A DNA stretch of 64,000 nt from JAWLCQ01 sp041687095. GTDB lineage: Bacteria > Planctomycetota > Phycisphaerae > SM23-33. The position numbers and the translations under genes were made by a program. The stretch lies in contig JAWLCQ010000004.1 of assembly GCA_041687095.1 (NCBI GenBank), positions 20,171 to 84,170 of the forward strand, given 5' to 3'. Below are positions 18,056 through 31,900 of this stretch, in pieces (position 1 is the stretch's first letter; every line of letters starts with the position of its first letter). The notes beneath the pieces are model-generated. The model saw only the letters and a list, made by a program, of their open reading frames with translations, ran no database searches and was not told where the DNA came from.

Positions 18056-19735
18056 TCACACTGCCCGCGTGGATGGCCAGGCCAGTTCCACGCCCTGGGC
18101 GACCAGTTCCTGCTGGAACTCGTGCAACTCCTCGGGGTGCTCGCGGAGGGCGTGGGGTTCGGTGGAGTGGTTGAGGCACCAGCCCGCCAGCAGCCCCGCG
18201 GACTCGCCCACGTTCCACTCCACCGGGTGCAGGCGGTAGCACCCGTTGGTGATGTGCGTGGTCCCGATGTTCTTGGCGGCAGGCAGGAGGTTCCGCATTC
18301 GTACCGGCAGCAGCGCCCCCAGCGGGATGCGGAACGGGAGCGAGGAGATGTCGATGTAGTTGTCGCCCCCCGTGCTCATGTGCAGGTCGATGCGGTAGCA
18401 GCCCACGCCCACGGTGTCGGCGAAGGGTTCGGCGAGGGTATCGGCGAGGGCGGTCGGGGCGTGCGGGGTGCGGTGCGGGATCGGGTTCACGCCCAGCCGC
18501 ACCTGCGTCCCCACGTGCTGCTCCAGGACGCGGAAGACGGGCACGATGCGGCGGGACTCGCGGATGTAGGGGTACTTCGCCAGCCCGTCGCGCGTCCCGA
18601 CGAGTTCGGGGCACAGGCACAGCCCCGGATACCCGCAGCGCCCGTCGGGGCGGGGCGCCTCCGTCTGCAGCCAGTACAGCAGGCTCAGCGAGAGCTGCCT
18701 GGCGTCGTGGAGGCTGCGGGCGGACTCGTCGGGGGGCACGTCGATCACGCGCCCGGCGAAGTAGTCGTTCATCGGCCAGTTGACGAGCGTGACCTCGTCG
18801 GGGGCGTCGGAGGGGGCGTAGTGGTCGCGGGTGGTGATGCGGCGGTACAGCCAGCGGGCGTACTCCGCCCCCGTCGCCTCGTGCGGGAACAGGACGTTGC
18901 GGCGGGGCTCGAGCGTCCAGGGCAGAACGTCGGTGAACGAGATCAGCTCCCCGCACCACGGGGGCGTGAGCGGGGGCACGTAGCTTCGCCAGCGGTCGTA
19001 CTGGGCGGGGCGATCGATGGTGTGGTCCGCCCCCTCGCGGGTGTCGTGCGCCATGGGGAAGCACCAGGTGATGGCCTGGCAGTTGGCGGGATCGGCGACG
19101 GACGGGGCGTGGGGCTCCCCGGTGTCGGACTGGGCCTCCGCACCGGTGACGTACTCCACACCCGCCAGCGGCAGCAGGTCGCCCAGTTCCGTCGCGTCGA
19201 GGACGAAGGCGGCGTCGATGGTCACCTCGCCCCCGTCGTCGAGGGAGCGGAGCGTCACCGAGCGGACGCGGTCACCGTCGGTGTCGCACGCGATCGGCTG
19301 GTGGCGGAGCAGCACGCGCAGGCGGCCGCTCGCCCGCGGGTACGCGAGCATCTGCTCGATCACCGCCAGCGCCACGCCCGGAAGGCAGCACAGGCGGCTG
19401 ACGTGCCCGCCCCCGGGGTTGAGGAAGCGGTCGGCCCTGGCGCGGGCGGTGAGCGGGAAGTGCTCGCGGTAGTACTGGCGGACCCCGTCGCGGAACGCGC
19501 GGTAGCGCTGGGTGCATCCGAAGCTCTCGATCCAGGGGTGCTCGTCGGGCGGGACGGCCTGGCTGGTGAGCTGCCCGCCCAGCCAGTCCGTCTCCTCGGT
19601 GAGGATCACCGACCGCCCCATCGCGCACGCCCCCATCGCCGCCGCCACGCCCCCCGTCCCGCCCCCGACGATCAGCACGTCGCACTGCACGACTTCGCCA
19701 CCCTCCCTCTGCCCGCCGCCTGCACCGTCCACCAT
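18056..19735 (-). CDS. FAD-dependent oxidoreductase
   Basis: A 559-residue flavoprotein of the FAD-dependent oxidoreductase superfamily common in planctomycetes. An N-terminal dinucleotide-binding motif GGGTGG (near residue 26) starts the FAD domain, followed by TDWLGGQLTSQAVPPDEHPW, a segment typical of this family. An AFVLDATELGDLLPLAG segment lies near ~190 residues on. Substrate is unknown. ATG 19735 has AAAGGAGG 7 bases before it; a start 9 codons upstream (19762) is less likely. It is followed by the SGNH hydrolase, and a hairpin terminator at 19852-19895 separates it from the giant gene upstream. Confidence 0.88.
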   Translation of the reverse strand: MVDGAGGGQREGGEVVQCDVLIVGGGTGGVAAAMGACAMGRSVILTEETDWLGGQLTSQAVPPDEHPWIESFGCTQRYRAFRDGVRQYYREHFPLTARARADRFLNPGGGHVSRLCCLPGVALAVIEQMLAYPRASGRLRVLLRHQPIACDTDGDRVRSVTLRSLDDGGEVTIDAAFVLDATELGDLLPLAGVEYVTGAEAQSDTGEPHAPSVADPANCQAITWCFPMAHDTREGADHTIDRPAQYDRWRSYVPPLTPPWCGELISFTDVLPWTLEPRRNVLFPHEATGAEYARWLYRRITTRDHYAPSDAPDEVTLVNWPMNDYFAGRVIDVPPDESARSLHDARQLSLSLLYWLQTEAPRPDGRCGYPGLCLCPELVGTRDGLAKYPYIRESRRIVPVFRVLEQHVGTQVRLGVNPIPHRTPHAPTALADTLAEPFADTVGVGCYRIDLHMSTGGDNYIDISSLPFRIPLGALLPVRMRNLLPAAKNIGTTHITNGCYRLHPVEWNVGESAGLLAGWCLNHSTEPHALREHPEELHEFQQELVAQGVELAWPSTRAV

Positions 19736-19851
19736 CGCACCGCCTCCTTTCCCGCCACGCACCGTAGCGGCCGCCGCATTCTAGTCCGCCCGCGGCGGAC
19801 GTTCCCATCTCAAGGAAATCCCAAGACGGCCAAAACCAGAAAGGGACCAGA

Positions 19852-19895
19852 AGAAAAGCCCGTCGGGGCCGGCGGTGAAGGCGGCCCCGACGGGC
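19852..19895 (-). terminator. intrinsic terminator of the giant gene
   Basis: A perfect 13-bp stem (19858-19870 with 19883-19895) is followed on the minus strand by TTTTCTT. It lies 66 bases after the stop codon of the giant gene. Confidence 0.85.
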
Positions 19896-19960
19896 GGGGG
19901 TGCGGGCGTTCGTCTCGGTGCGGCCCGGGCGCTCGGTAGCGGAGGCCGGGCCGGTAGCGT

Positions 19961-22900
19961 CTAGATCAGGGCCAGCAGGTCCACGACCTCCTCGTCGGCG
20001 GTGTCGAAGAGCTTTCGCGTGCCCGCCTCGAGCGTCTCGGACATCACGTCGGCCGAGCCGGGATCCTCGTGGGCCACACCCAGCACGTGGCCCAACTCGT
20101 GGCGGAGGACCGTCAACAGATCGATCGCCCCGGCGGCGGGGGAGGTGTCCGTGGCGGACAGCCCTCCGGCGGTCTCGGTGGTGAACTCGGCGTTGTCGAG
20201 GGGGGTCTCGTCGATGAACCAGCCATAGCCGGCGGCGTCATCGTCGAGGTAGATCACGCCTCTGTCCTCGTAGGCCAGCAGGGATCCGCCCAGGTCGGTG
20301 ATAACGAACCGGACACCGGCGAGGAGTTGGGAGAGGTCGGCGTTGAGGGCAGCTTCCCAGTCGGCGATGGCGGTTTGGACGAGGTCGTCGCTCGGAGCGT
20401 CGGAGAGGGTCACCCCGGTGGGTTCGGCCGTCGTGGGGGCCGTGGCGACCTGCATCGCCGCCTGCCCAAAGACCATGTACCCCAACTGCTCGGTGGTGTG
20501 GTTGCGCTCGGAGTCGCCGATCATGTCCTCGTTCACGGCGAGGTCGATGTCCGTGGTGGTCACCGGGGCCGGGCCGTACAGCATGGCCCAGCCGCCGTCG
20601 GCGCCGTCCATGGCGTTCTGGCTCACCGTCGCCGACGAGACCGTCGCGAACCCGCTGATGGTGTAGCTGTACGGGGGCGTGTCGCTGATGCCCTGCACAG
20701 TGTCCGCTCCGAGGGCCGCCACGTAGTCCACGCCGTTGATGGTTCCGCTGCCAGATTCGATCACGATGTACCCGATGGTCTCATCGCTGCGGGTGGTGTC
20801 GGAGTCCTCGCCCACGTGCTTGCCGGTGCGAAGCGTCGTCGAGGTGGGCGGGGTGGAGGAGCTGGTTCCGCGGCACCAGAAGACGGACCAGTCGGTGTCG
20901 TTGTAGCTCATCACCTGCCCCAGGACCACGGGGGTGGTGTAGCTGTTGGCGTAGGTCCGGGATTGGCCGTTCCAACTGCTCTTGCGGTCGGTGACGGTGG
21001 AGGTGTACTTGACGGCCTCCATCTTCACCCCGTCGTTGGCGACGGTATAGACGCCCTCCTCGACCACCATGTAGTGGACGGTGATCCCGGTGACGTCGCC
21101 GGTCTGCCCATCGGCCCGGTCGACGCGGACCTGGAAGCTGTTGCCCGAGGCGTTCTGCACGCGGGCGGCGATGGGAGGCAGCGTGCCGTTGTGCACCACC
21201 GTGCAGACCACGACCATCGAGTTGTAGTCGTTGGCGAGGTTCACGGTGGTCCAGCCGGTGTTGCTCACGGTGGTGACGACGCCCTCGAGGAGCTTCGGCC
21301 CGGCGGGGTCGTCGTCGGCGATCGTCACCGTATCACTGGACGGGGTGCCGATGGTGTAGGCGGCGTCGGTGGAGAGCGTGAGCACCACCGTCTCGTCGCC
21401 CTCGTGATCGGCGTCGTCGACGGGGGTGACGGTGATGACGGCCGAGCTGTTCCCATCGGCGATGACCACACTGCCGGTGAGGGTGGCGTAGTCGCTCGTG
21501 TTCGTGGCCGTCCCGCCGATCGAGTAGTACACGGTCAGGTCGCCGCTGGTCTGGTCCCGCGTGACGGTGAACTGCCCGGTCTCGGAGGACTCCTCGGCGG
21601 CGGAGGCGTCGGTGGCGGTCAGGGTGACGGTGGGGGTGTCCGACACGGTCCAGACGACCTGGGCGTGGCCCTGCTGGGGGTCGTACGTCTGGGTGCGGGG
21701 GGCGTCGAGGTAGATGGTCCCGTTGAGGGTCGCCTGGCTCTTGGCCTGGTTGATGGTGAGGGTGTACCCATTGAGGGCCAACTGCGTTCCGCCGGCCATG
21801 TCGAGGGCGCCGATCTCCTGGTTGCCCGTGAGCTTGACGATGCCCTTCTGCCGCAGCAGCAGTTCGGAGCCCGACAGGTCCTCGCTCGTCAGGACCGTCG
21901 CCTGGTCGTCGACGGTGTCCCCGTTGCGGTCGAAGCTGTCGATGATGACCTGGCCCTCGCCGCTCGCCTGGTCGCCCGTCTGCAGGTAGATCGTGCCCGC
22001 CGACGCATGGGCGCTGCTGGCCCCGCCGGTCCCGGGCTGGGCGTTGAAGCTCCCGGTGTACCCCGAGAACGTGTTGCCGGTCCCGGTGAGGACGACGGCG
22101 ATCCGCCCGCCGCCGCCGTCGCCCGTGTTCGACCCGCCGGTGGAGTCCCCGCCCTTGGCGGCGACGCTGCCGGACCCGCTGATCGACGCGGTGGACAGGT
22201 ACACGCTCCCGCCCGCTCCCGCCCGGGTGTAGGTCTGCAGCGGGGCGTTCACGTTGGCGAGGATGCTGCCGTTGATGGTGGAGCTGCCGGCGACGGTGAG
22301 GTAGACGGACCCGCCGCCCTCATGCTGCCAGTCGCTCGTGCTGCCCCCGCCCATCCCGTGCAGCGTGGGGGCGAAGATCGAGTCGTAGACCGGCCCGCCG
22401 GTCCAGCTCGATCCCGTCCCGCCGAGCCCCCCGTGCGACGCCCCGCCGTTGTAGTTGGGGTAACCCGGGCGGTAGCCCTTGCTCGTCACGTCGATCGCCC
22501 CGCCCGACCCGATCGTCAGGTTCCCGCCCACGTCCACGCGGAGGCGGTACTGGTCGGGGTTGGCCTCGCTGTAGCCCTTGCCGTTAAGCTCCTGCGTCCA
22601 CGTCCCCCCGCTGATCTCCAGGTCGCCCGTGATGCTCATGACCGTGAACGTGGCGGAGTAGGCGGAGTAGGTGGTCGGAATCGTCACGGTCCCCGTGTAC
22701 CCGGACGCCTGCGCCCAGTCGCTCACGGTGTACGTCACGTCCCAGTACAGGTCCTTGGTGCTCGTGGCGTCCAGGGCGATGTCCACCCCGTTGGCGAGGG
22801 CGTCCCCGGCCCAGTTGTAGGGGTTGGAGGCGAGGGTGTCGTCGCCCTGACCGACCCACCAGGCGGTCCCGGCGGGAACGTCGTTGTCTTCGATAACGAC

Positions 22901-25900
22901 CGTCGCCTCGCTGTTGGCCCCGATCGTGTACCCCGTCCCGCTCGCCAGCGTCAACGTCAGCGGCTCGTCGGTCTCCTTCACCGAGTCGTTGACCGGGGTG
23001 ATGGTGATCGTCGTGCTGCCCTGGCCGTTGGGAATCACCACGCTGCCGGTGAGCGTCTGGCTGTAGTCCCCGCTGTCCGCCAGGCCGCTCACGGTGTAGT
23101 TGACCGTCAGGTCCCCGCTCGTGCCCGTGCGGGTGATCGTGAAGACGCCGTCGTCCGGGCCCGTTTCCGATGCGAAGGCGTCGGTGGCGGTGAGGTTCAC
23201 CTCGACGGCCCCGTCGTTGTCGGCGATGTCCACGGTGGCGTGATCGGGCGAGCCCACCGTGTACCCGCTGCCGGAGGCGACCGTCAGCAGCACGGTCTCG
23301 TCGGCCTCGGTCTCGGCGTCGTCCACGGGGGTGACGGTGATCGTGGCGCTGGCCTGCCCGTCCGGAATCACCACGCTGCCCGAGAGCGTCGCGTAGTCCG
23401 TCGTGTTCGTCGCCGTCCCGCCGATGGTGTAGTTCACCGTCAGGTCCCCGCTCGTCAGAGCCGGGCCGCTCCCGCTCCGCGTCACCGTGAACGTCCCGGT
23501 GTCCGGGCCGGTCTCGGAGGCGCTGGAGTCGGTCGCGACGATGGAGACGGAGGGCACGTCGTCGCTGACGATCGTGACCGTGTCGCTCGCCGGGGAACCG
23601 ATGCTGTACCCGCCCGAGGCGAGGGTGAGCACCACGGTCTCGTCGGCCTCGATGTCGCTGTCATCCACGGGCGTGACGGTGATCGTCGCCGAGGTCTGCC
23701 CATCGGGGATTACCACGCTGCCCGAGAGCGTCGCGTAGTCGCTCGTGTTGGTGGCCGTCCCGGCGATGGTGTAGTTCACCGTCAGGTCCCCGCTCGTCAG
23801 GGCGGGGCCGCTCCCGCTGCGGGTCACGGTGAACGTCCCGGTCGTCTGGCCGGCCTCGGTGGCCGTCGCGTCCGTCGCGGTGATCGCCACCGTCGGCACG
23901 TCGTCGCTGACGATCGTCACCGTGTCGCTCGCCGGGGAGCCGATGCTGTACCCGCCCGAGGCGAGGGTGAGCAGCACGGTCTCGTCGGCCTCGATGTCGC
24001 TGTCGTCCACGGGCGTGATCGTGATGACCGCATTCGCCTGACCGTCCGGGATGGTCACGCTGCCCGACAGCGTCGAGTAGTCGGTCGTATTCGTGGCCGT
24101 CCCGGCGATCGTGTAGTTCACCGTCAGGTCCCCACTCGTCAGGGCGGGGCCGCTCCCGCTGCGGGTCACGGTGAACGTCCCGGTCGTCTGGCCGGCCTCG
24201 GTGGCCGTCGCGTCGGTGGCGGTGATCGTCACCGTCGGCACGTCGTCGCTGACGATCGTCACCGTGTCGCTCGCCGGGGAGCCGATGCTGTACCCGCCCG
24301 AGGCGAGGGTGAGCAGCACGGTCTCGTCGGCCTCGATGTCGCTGTCATCCACGGGCGTGACGGTGATCGTCGCCGAGGTCTGCCCATCGGGGATCACCAC
24401 GCTGCCCGACAGCGTCGCGTAGTCGCTCGTGTTGGTGGCCGTCCCGGCGATCGTGTAGTTCACCGTCAGGTCGCCCTGGGTGGCGGTGCGGGTCACGGTG
24501 AACGTCCCGGTGGTCGGTCCGGCCTCGGTGGCGGAGGCATCCGTCGCCGTCAGCGTCACCGTGTCCAGGTCGTCGCTGACGATTGTCACCGTGCCTCCCG
24601 CGGGAGACCCGACGTTGTACGCCGCATCGGCCGACAGGGTGAGGACGAGGGTCTCGTCGGGCTCGATGGCCGAGTCGTCGACGGGGGTGATGGTGATCGT
24701 CGCCGACGCCTGCCCGTCGGGGATGGTGATGGTCCCGCTGAGGGTCTCGCTGTAGTCCCCGCTGCTCGCCGTCCCCCCGACCGTGTAGCGGACCACCAGG
24801 TCCCCGCTGGTCGGCCCGGTGCGGGTCACGGTGAAGGTGCCCGTGGTGGGCCCGGCCTCGGTGGCGATGGGGTCGGTGGCCTCGATCGTGACGGTGGGCC
24901 GCAGGACGCGGGTGAAGACGATCTGCGAGCTTCCGACCTGCGGGTCGTAGGTCTGGGTCTTGGCGGCGTCGAGGTAGATGGTGCCGCTGAAGACCGCCTC
25001 CTCGGGGGCGGAGTTGATCGTGAGGGTGTACCCGCCCAGCAGCAGGTTCGTGCCGCTCGCCATGTCCAACCCGCCGATCACGGTATTGCCCATGAGCTTC
25101 CACAGGCCCTGCTGCCGCATGGTGACCTGGACCTTGCTCATGTCCTCCGCGAGGAACTGGTAGGCGTAGTCGTCCACGGTATCGCCGTAGCGGTTGGCGA
25201 AATCGATGACCAGTTCGCCCTGCCGCGGCCCCTCGGACCCGGCCTGCTTGTAGACCGAGCCCGCGGCCGCCTTGGCGCTGAACCCCCCGCCCGTGCCCGC
25301 CTTGGCGGACAGGGTCCCGGTGAAGTTGGCGAAGGTGCTCGCCGAGCCGGTGAGGATGACGGCGAGGCGTCCGCCGCCGCCGTTATTGGTGTTGGACCCG
25401 CCGAGGGAGTTCCCCCCCGCGGTTTCGATGGCGCCCGAACCGGAGAGGCTGCCGGTCTCGAGGTACACGCTGCCGCCCGCGGCCGCCCGCGAGTACGTCG
25501 CCGTCGGGGCGTCCACGTTCGCCAGGATGCTCCCGTTGATTGTGCTGGTTCCGTTGACGACGAGGAAGACCGAGCCGCCCCCCGAGAAGTTCGTCGCGCT
25601 GACCGACCCCCCGCCCGTGCCGTGGTAGAGCGGCATGAACGGATCGTCGTAGGGCGTGGCGGGGTAGCTGCTCCGCCCGCCGTGCGTCCCCCCGCCGTTG
25701 TAGTTCGGCTTGCCCTCGACGTAGCCCTTGCTCGTCACGTCGATGGACACCCCACTCGCCACCGTGAGGTTCCCGTACACCATGGCGTTGAGGCGGTACT
25801 CGTCGCGGCCGGACTCGCTGTAGCCCTTGGTGTTGGCGATATGCGTCCACTTGCCGCCCTGGAGATCCACGTTGCCCGAGACGTAGAACGTCGTGAACGT

Positions 25901-28900
25901 GGAGGAGAAGGTCGAGTACGTCGTGCCGATCGTGACCGTCCCGGTGTAGGCGGAGGTCTGGGTCCAGTCGTCGATGTTGTAGGTGACGTCCCAGACCAGG
26001 TCGGCGGTGCTGGTTCCGTCGAGCAGCACGTCCACCCCGTGGTCCAGGGCGCCCGACCAGTTGTTCGGGTTGCTCGCCAGCCCGTCGCCCCCGCCGTTGG
26101 TCCACGTGACCGTCGCGGCGGAGAAGTCGTCGTCGAGGATCCGCCCCGTGGCGCTGTTGGGGGCGCCCAGCGTGTAGGTGGGGCTGGTTGTGAGGGTCAG
26201 CTTGAGCTGCTCGTGCCCCTCGCGGGCCCCGTCGTTCACGGGGGTGACGACGATGTCAGCGTACAGTTCCCCGTCAGGGATGGTGATCGTCCCGCCCAGA
26301 GTCTCGCTGTAGTCGCCCGCGCTCGCGTTGCCGCTCACCCCGTACATCACCACCAGGTCGCCCGACGCGATGTCGCCCGGGCCGCTGCGGCTGATGCGGA
26401 AGCTCATCGTCCCGTTGCCCGCCTCGCTGCCCGAGGCGTCGGTGGCGGTGATGGAGACGACCGGCTTGTCGTCGCTGGTGATGTTCACCACCCCGCTGTA
26501 GGGCGAGCCGATCTGGTAGGCCGCGTCGGAGGCCAACTGCACGCTCACCGACTCGCTGCCCTCGATCTCATCGTCGTCGATCGGGGTGACGGTGATGACG
26601 GCCGAGTTCTGCCCGCTGGGGATCACCACCGATCCGGTCAGCGTAACGTAGTCGCTGCCGTTCGTCGCCGACCCCCCGATGGTGTAGTACACCGTCAGGT
26701 CCCCGCCCGTGAAGCTGCGGGTGACGGTGAACGCCCCCGTCGCCAGGCCCGCCTCGGCGGCGGTGCTGTCCGTCGCCGACAGCGTGACGGTCGGAATCCC
26801 GTCGTTGTCCCCGATCGTCACGGTCCCGCTGATGACGGCCCCGCGGGCGTAGGCGTCGTCCTTGGCGAGCGTGAGGATCAGCGTCTCGGGGCCCTCGACC
26901 TCCTGGTCGTCCACGGGCGTGACGGTCACGACCACGGAGGACTGCCCGTCGGGGATCACCACGCTGCCCGTCAGCGTGGGGGTGTAGTCGCCGCTGCCGG
27001 CCGTCCCGCCGACCGTGTAGTGAACCGTCAGGTCCCCGCTGGTGCCCGTGCGCGTCACCGTGAAACTGCCGGTATCGGTCCCCTGCTCGTGGGCCGAGGT
27101 GTCGGTGGCCTCCAGGGTGACGGTGGTCCAGGTGCCCGTGAGCACCACGCTGGCGCCCTGGATCTCCAGGCGGCACCCGCTCCAGCCCGTCGTCCCGTAG
27201 TCGAGCACCACGCCCGAAAGGTCCGGGGCGGTCCCACTGAAGGTGAACAGGACGTGGTCCTCCGTCACGAAGCCCCCGTCGTCCACCAGCTTGAGCGTCC
27301 AGGTGCTGCCGCCGTAGGGCAGCGTGACCACGCCGCTGACGGAGATCGAGTCGCTCACGGTGTCGCCCAGGGAGCACTCGTAGGTCGCCCCGTTCTCCAG
27401 CGTGAGGTCCCCGGTGATGGACATCGCCCCGGTGGCGCTTCCGGGGGCGATCGTCCCACCGCTCGCCACCGTCACGCTCCCGCTCACCGCCCCCCCGCCC
27501 GAGAGCCTCAGCCCGCTGGCGACGGTGACGGGCCCGACGAGCGTCCCGCCCGTGTTGACCGTGACGTTCGCGTTGAGGGCGTCGGTAACGCTGGCCGTCA
27601 GCTTGCTGCCGGACTGGACCGTCACCGGGATCCCGCCCAGGCCCCCGGTGTAGGTGACCATCATCTCGCCCGTCCGCGTCCCGTCCCCGACGATCCACTC
27701 GCTGATGGCGTTGGAGTACGCGGGGGCGGAGCTGTCGAGCACGAAGCGGCCGCGGCCCTGCCCGTCGAGGACGCGCCCGACCACCTTGTTCCCGCCCGTG
27801 AGCACGAACGTCGGGCAGTACGTGTCCAACCCGAGCAGCAGCCGCTCCTCCGACCCGTACGCGTTGCCCGCCGAGAGGAAGACCATCTCGGTGAACCCGT
27901 TGCTGCCGTCGACGTTGATCGTGCCCTGCTGCAGGCGGCGGGTCACCTCGCTGGTGCTCGTGCTGAACGCGCTGGTCTGCCGCGCGATGCCCATCCACGG
28001 CGAGCCGTTGCCGATGTTCAGCGTGAAGGCGGGATCGTTGAAGTTGTTGCCCAGGCCGAACAGCAGGTCATGGGCGGTTCCGAGGTTCTGGATGGAGCTG
28101 GTGCTGACCGTGGTGTGGCAAACCACCGCGCCCGTGGACAGGATGGCCTCGGGCGTCGTCGGGCTCCCGCTGAAGCTGCTGACGCGGTAGACCGACCCGA
28201 GTTGCGCGCTGGACCCGCGGATCTGCCCGAACTCCGAGACCGTGAAGCGGTCGGGCGTGCTGGACCATGTGCCCACCAGGTTGATCGTCCCGTGGTCCTC
28301 GGCGGTGATCCCCGCCGTCACGCCCCCCACGGCCGTCTGGGCGCCCCACGTGTAGCTCACCAGCCCCCCGATCCCGCGGACGGTCACCGGGCCCGTGCCC
28401 AGGGCCCCGGCGACGGTGGCGTTGAGTTCGGTCACGCGGCGCTGCCCGGAGACGTGGTCGACGAGGAACCCGCCCGAGAAGTTGGGCTGGGCGGCGGAGA
28501 GATGCATCTGCGTCCCGTACGTCATCGCCCGCAGCGTCACCAGTCCGCTGCCCTGGAGCTGGTCGGCGTCGTCGAAGACGATGTCGTCGCTGTTGGCGTA
28601 GAACGTCGCCCCGCCCTCACCGATGGTGACCGTCCGCCCCGACGCGGGGTTGAAGTCCCCCCCGTTCGTGCCGATGCTCACCAGCACCCCGCCCCCGAGC
28701 GTGAGGTCGTTGGCGCTGTTGCCGAAGATCGTGTCCGCCCCGGCGGTGCTGTACAGGAACGTCCCGCCGCTGATGGAGATGGGACCGGTGAAGTCGCTGA
28801 GGGTGTTCCCGAAGGCGTAGGTCCCGCCCCCGAAGAAGTTCACCCCGCTCGCCGTTCCGCTCACCGGGCAGGTGATCGTGTGCGTCTTGCCCGAGCGGGC

Positions 28901-31900
28901 GTTGACGTTCAGCGTCCCGTTGCTGAGGATCAGCTTGTATGTCCCCAGGATGCTGAAGCTGTTGAGGCTGTCGATCGTCACCCACCCGACGGTCTCGTCC
29001 TGCGTGTCCAGCGTAACGCTGGCCCCGCTGGAGAAGACGGCGACGTCATTGGGCCCGGGCACCTCGCCCAGGTCCCAGTTGGTGTAGGTGGACCAACTCC
29101 CCGTCCCGCCGATCCAGTGGAAGGTGCGGGTGTCGTTGTCGGCGAGGGTGATCGTGCCCGTCTCCGGGTACGCCAGGTCGTAGTTCGCCGTATCCAGAAG
29201 GGTCAGCGTCAGGTACTCGTCGATCTCGGGAGCGGCGTCGTCGATGGGGGTGACGTCGATGTAAACATAGCGCTCGTTGGCGGGGATGGTCACGCTGCCG
29301 GTGAGGGACTCGTAGTAGTCCCCGCTGGCGGCCGTGCCGCTGAGGGAGTAGCTCACCGTCAGCGGACTGCCCGTGGGCCCGGTGCGGTAGACCATGAACC
29401 GCCCGCCGTCCTCATTCTCCTCCGAGGCGTCGGGGTCGATGGTGATCAGGCTGACCTGCTGCGTGGCGGGCTGCTCGTAGGAGGTGAACTCCCACGCGCC
29501 CCCGACCTGGGTGAAGTTGACCTTGGCCCCCCCGGGCAGGTTCACGGTGATCGTGCCCGACCCGTAGGTGACGCTGTAGTCCGCCCCCGCCACCGGCAGG
29601 TCTCCGGTGAGGTCGTTGAGCGGGAGCATCACGGTGACCAGCGGGGTGTTGGCGTTGGCGGTGTAGTCACCGCGGACCTTGTACCACTGCACGCCCATGC
29701 GGTCGAAGTACCACGAGCCCTCGAAGTCCGTCGGCCCCGTGGCCGTCAGCGACGCCGCCGGGCCGAACGTGCGGAGCAGCATCCGCCCGTTGTTGCCCTG
29801 GATGACGGCCCCCAGGCCCCCATCAATGGTCGAGGCCGCGAAGCCCGCCTGGTACTGGGCCGTCACCACCCCGCTGCCCGAAGCGACGATGTCGTCCAGC
29901 AGGATGAGCGCCTCGCCCTGCAGCTCCTGCTGCGTCATGACGAACACCCGGTGCGCCCGCGTGGCCGCCCCGTTGGCGTAGGCGTCCGTGGTGTCCATCA
30001 CGAACCCACGGTATCCGGCGGCGGCGTTCTCGAAGCTGCTGAGGATCGTCGCCATCGGCGTGTTCGAATCCGTCACGCCATTGCCGTCGATCAACGGGAT
30101 GCTGTGGACCGTCTGGTCCCCGTCGCTGGCGTTGCCCTGGAAGTAGCCCGGGTCGATGAGGTAGGCCTCCTCGTTCGCCTGGACGACGAAGCTGCCTTTG
30201 TCGTACTGCTTGTGGTGCCCGTAGCGGTGCCCCCCGATCGCCGAGACCACCATGTCCGGGTAGAAGTCCGACCCGTCGGTGCGGATCGTGACGCCCTGCG
30301 TATTGTTGTCCAGCACGACCTTCGTGGCGATGGTGGGGAAGCTCGACGGGCTCGCCGTCGCGTCCCGCCACAGGAACCCCCAGGCGACGTACGGGTCGCG
30401 GACGTCGAGGTTGTTGCGGTAGTAGCTGGAGATGAGCCCGTCGGCGTCGGCGGCGATGCGGGAGGCCATCTCGTCCGCCAGCCAGCGGTACAGCCCGTCG
30501 TTGAAGCGGGCGCCGAAGTCCGCGCAGATGGTGAAGCCCGTCAGGAACGGCTGGGTGTCCCCGAAGCTCTGCATCCCGGTGACCTTGTCGCCCGCGAGCA
30601 GGAACTCGACGTAGTCCCGCATGTTCGACAGCGACGGCGCCGTCAGCAGCCCCTGGTGCGAGCCCGTCGCCTGCTCCAGCGCCTTGGCGAAGTACAGGTA
30701 GTACCCGAACCCGTAGTCCCAGTACAGCGAGCCCTCCGGGCACCCCCCGTCGACCATGAACCCCTTGTCGATGTAACTGTTCTCCAGCAGGTCGACCGCC
30801 CAGTTGATGGCGTAGACGCTCTCGGTGTACATGGTGTGCTTCATCACCAGGCCGGACATGCCCGCCACCCCGGCGGCGACGACGACGGTGTTGGACCCGG
30901 GGTTCCCGTACCACCCCCACGTGCCCTCGTCGTCGGTGAGCAGGTCGGAGAAGTAGCCCTCGAACCACCCCCGCTCCGTCGCCGTCAACTCGGCGGCGAG
31001 GGCGTTGTAGGCCTCGGCCATCGCGGTCACCCGGCCCACCGCCACCTGCCCCTGCTGGCTCACCCAGCCGATGGTGTTGGCGACGTAGTCGACCTCCCGC
31101 ATCAGCCGGTCACGGTACTCCGGCTTGCCCGTCAGCAGATACCCATAGAGGCTCGTCACGATGACCGAGCCGTTGGAGTCGAAGCTGTTGATCAGGCCGG
31201 TGGAGAGGTGCTTCTCCGCGCGGTCGAGGATGGGCTGAACGTAGTCGGCGAAGGCGGGGTTGGCCGCCTTGGCCTTCAGCGCCGCCACCCCCGCGTCGCC
31301 GAACCACGGGCTCACGTACGTCGCGTGATACCCGAACTTCGGGGACCCGCCGAACGTGTTGCCGCCCGTGGCCGCCGCGATCGTCGCCAGCCCCACCGTC
31401 GTCCCCCCCGCCGGAACCGTGAACGTCGCCTGCCGGGACGACACGATCGTCACGTTCGTCGCCGCCGAACCGTTGACGGAGAACGTCGTCGTCGCCTCGA
31501 ACCCCGCCCCGAAGACGGTGATCGTCACCCCCCCGTTCAGATGCGCGTTATCCGGCGTGCAGCTTGACAGGTAACGCCCGTAGGCGACGCCACCGTCCAG
31601 GACCGCCGACAGCTCGTTGGGGTTCACCACCTCCAGCGAGTAGATGCCGTCCGCCGCCGCCATCGCCGGGAGCGTCACCGTGAGCTGCGTGGAACTGTTG
31701 AACGTCACGCCCGCCATCGCCGTCCCGCCGATGCGGACCTCGCAGCCGTTGACGAAGTTCGTCCCCGTCACCGTGATCTGCGAGCCGCTCCCCAGCACCG
31801 CCGGGCCGCTGTAGCCCGCAACCGTCGGCCGCAGGCCTACCGTCAGCAGGACGGTCACCTTCATCGTCTGCGACCCGTCCGTGACGGTGATCGTGCCCGT

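Noticed and set aside
20069..31567. A 3,832-codon open frame on the plus strand opposite the giant gene
   Set aside because: It lies antisense to a well-supported gene with clear domains; GC-rich third positions open both strands. Composition is repetitive Arg/Gly/Ala/Val-type with no domain.
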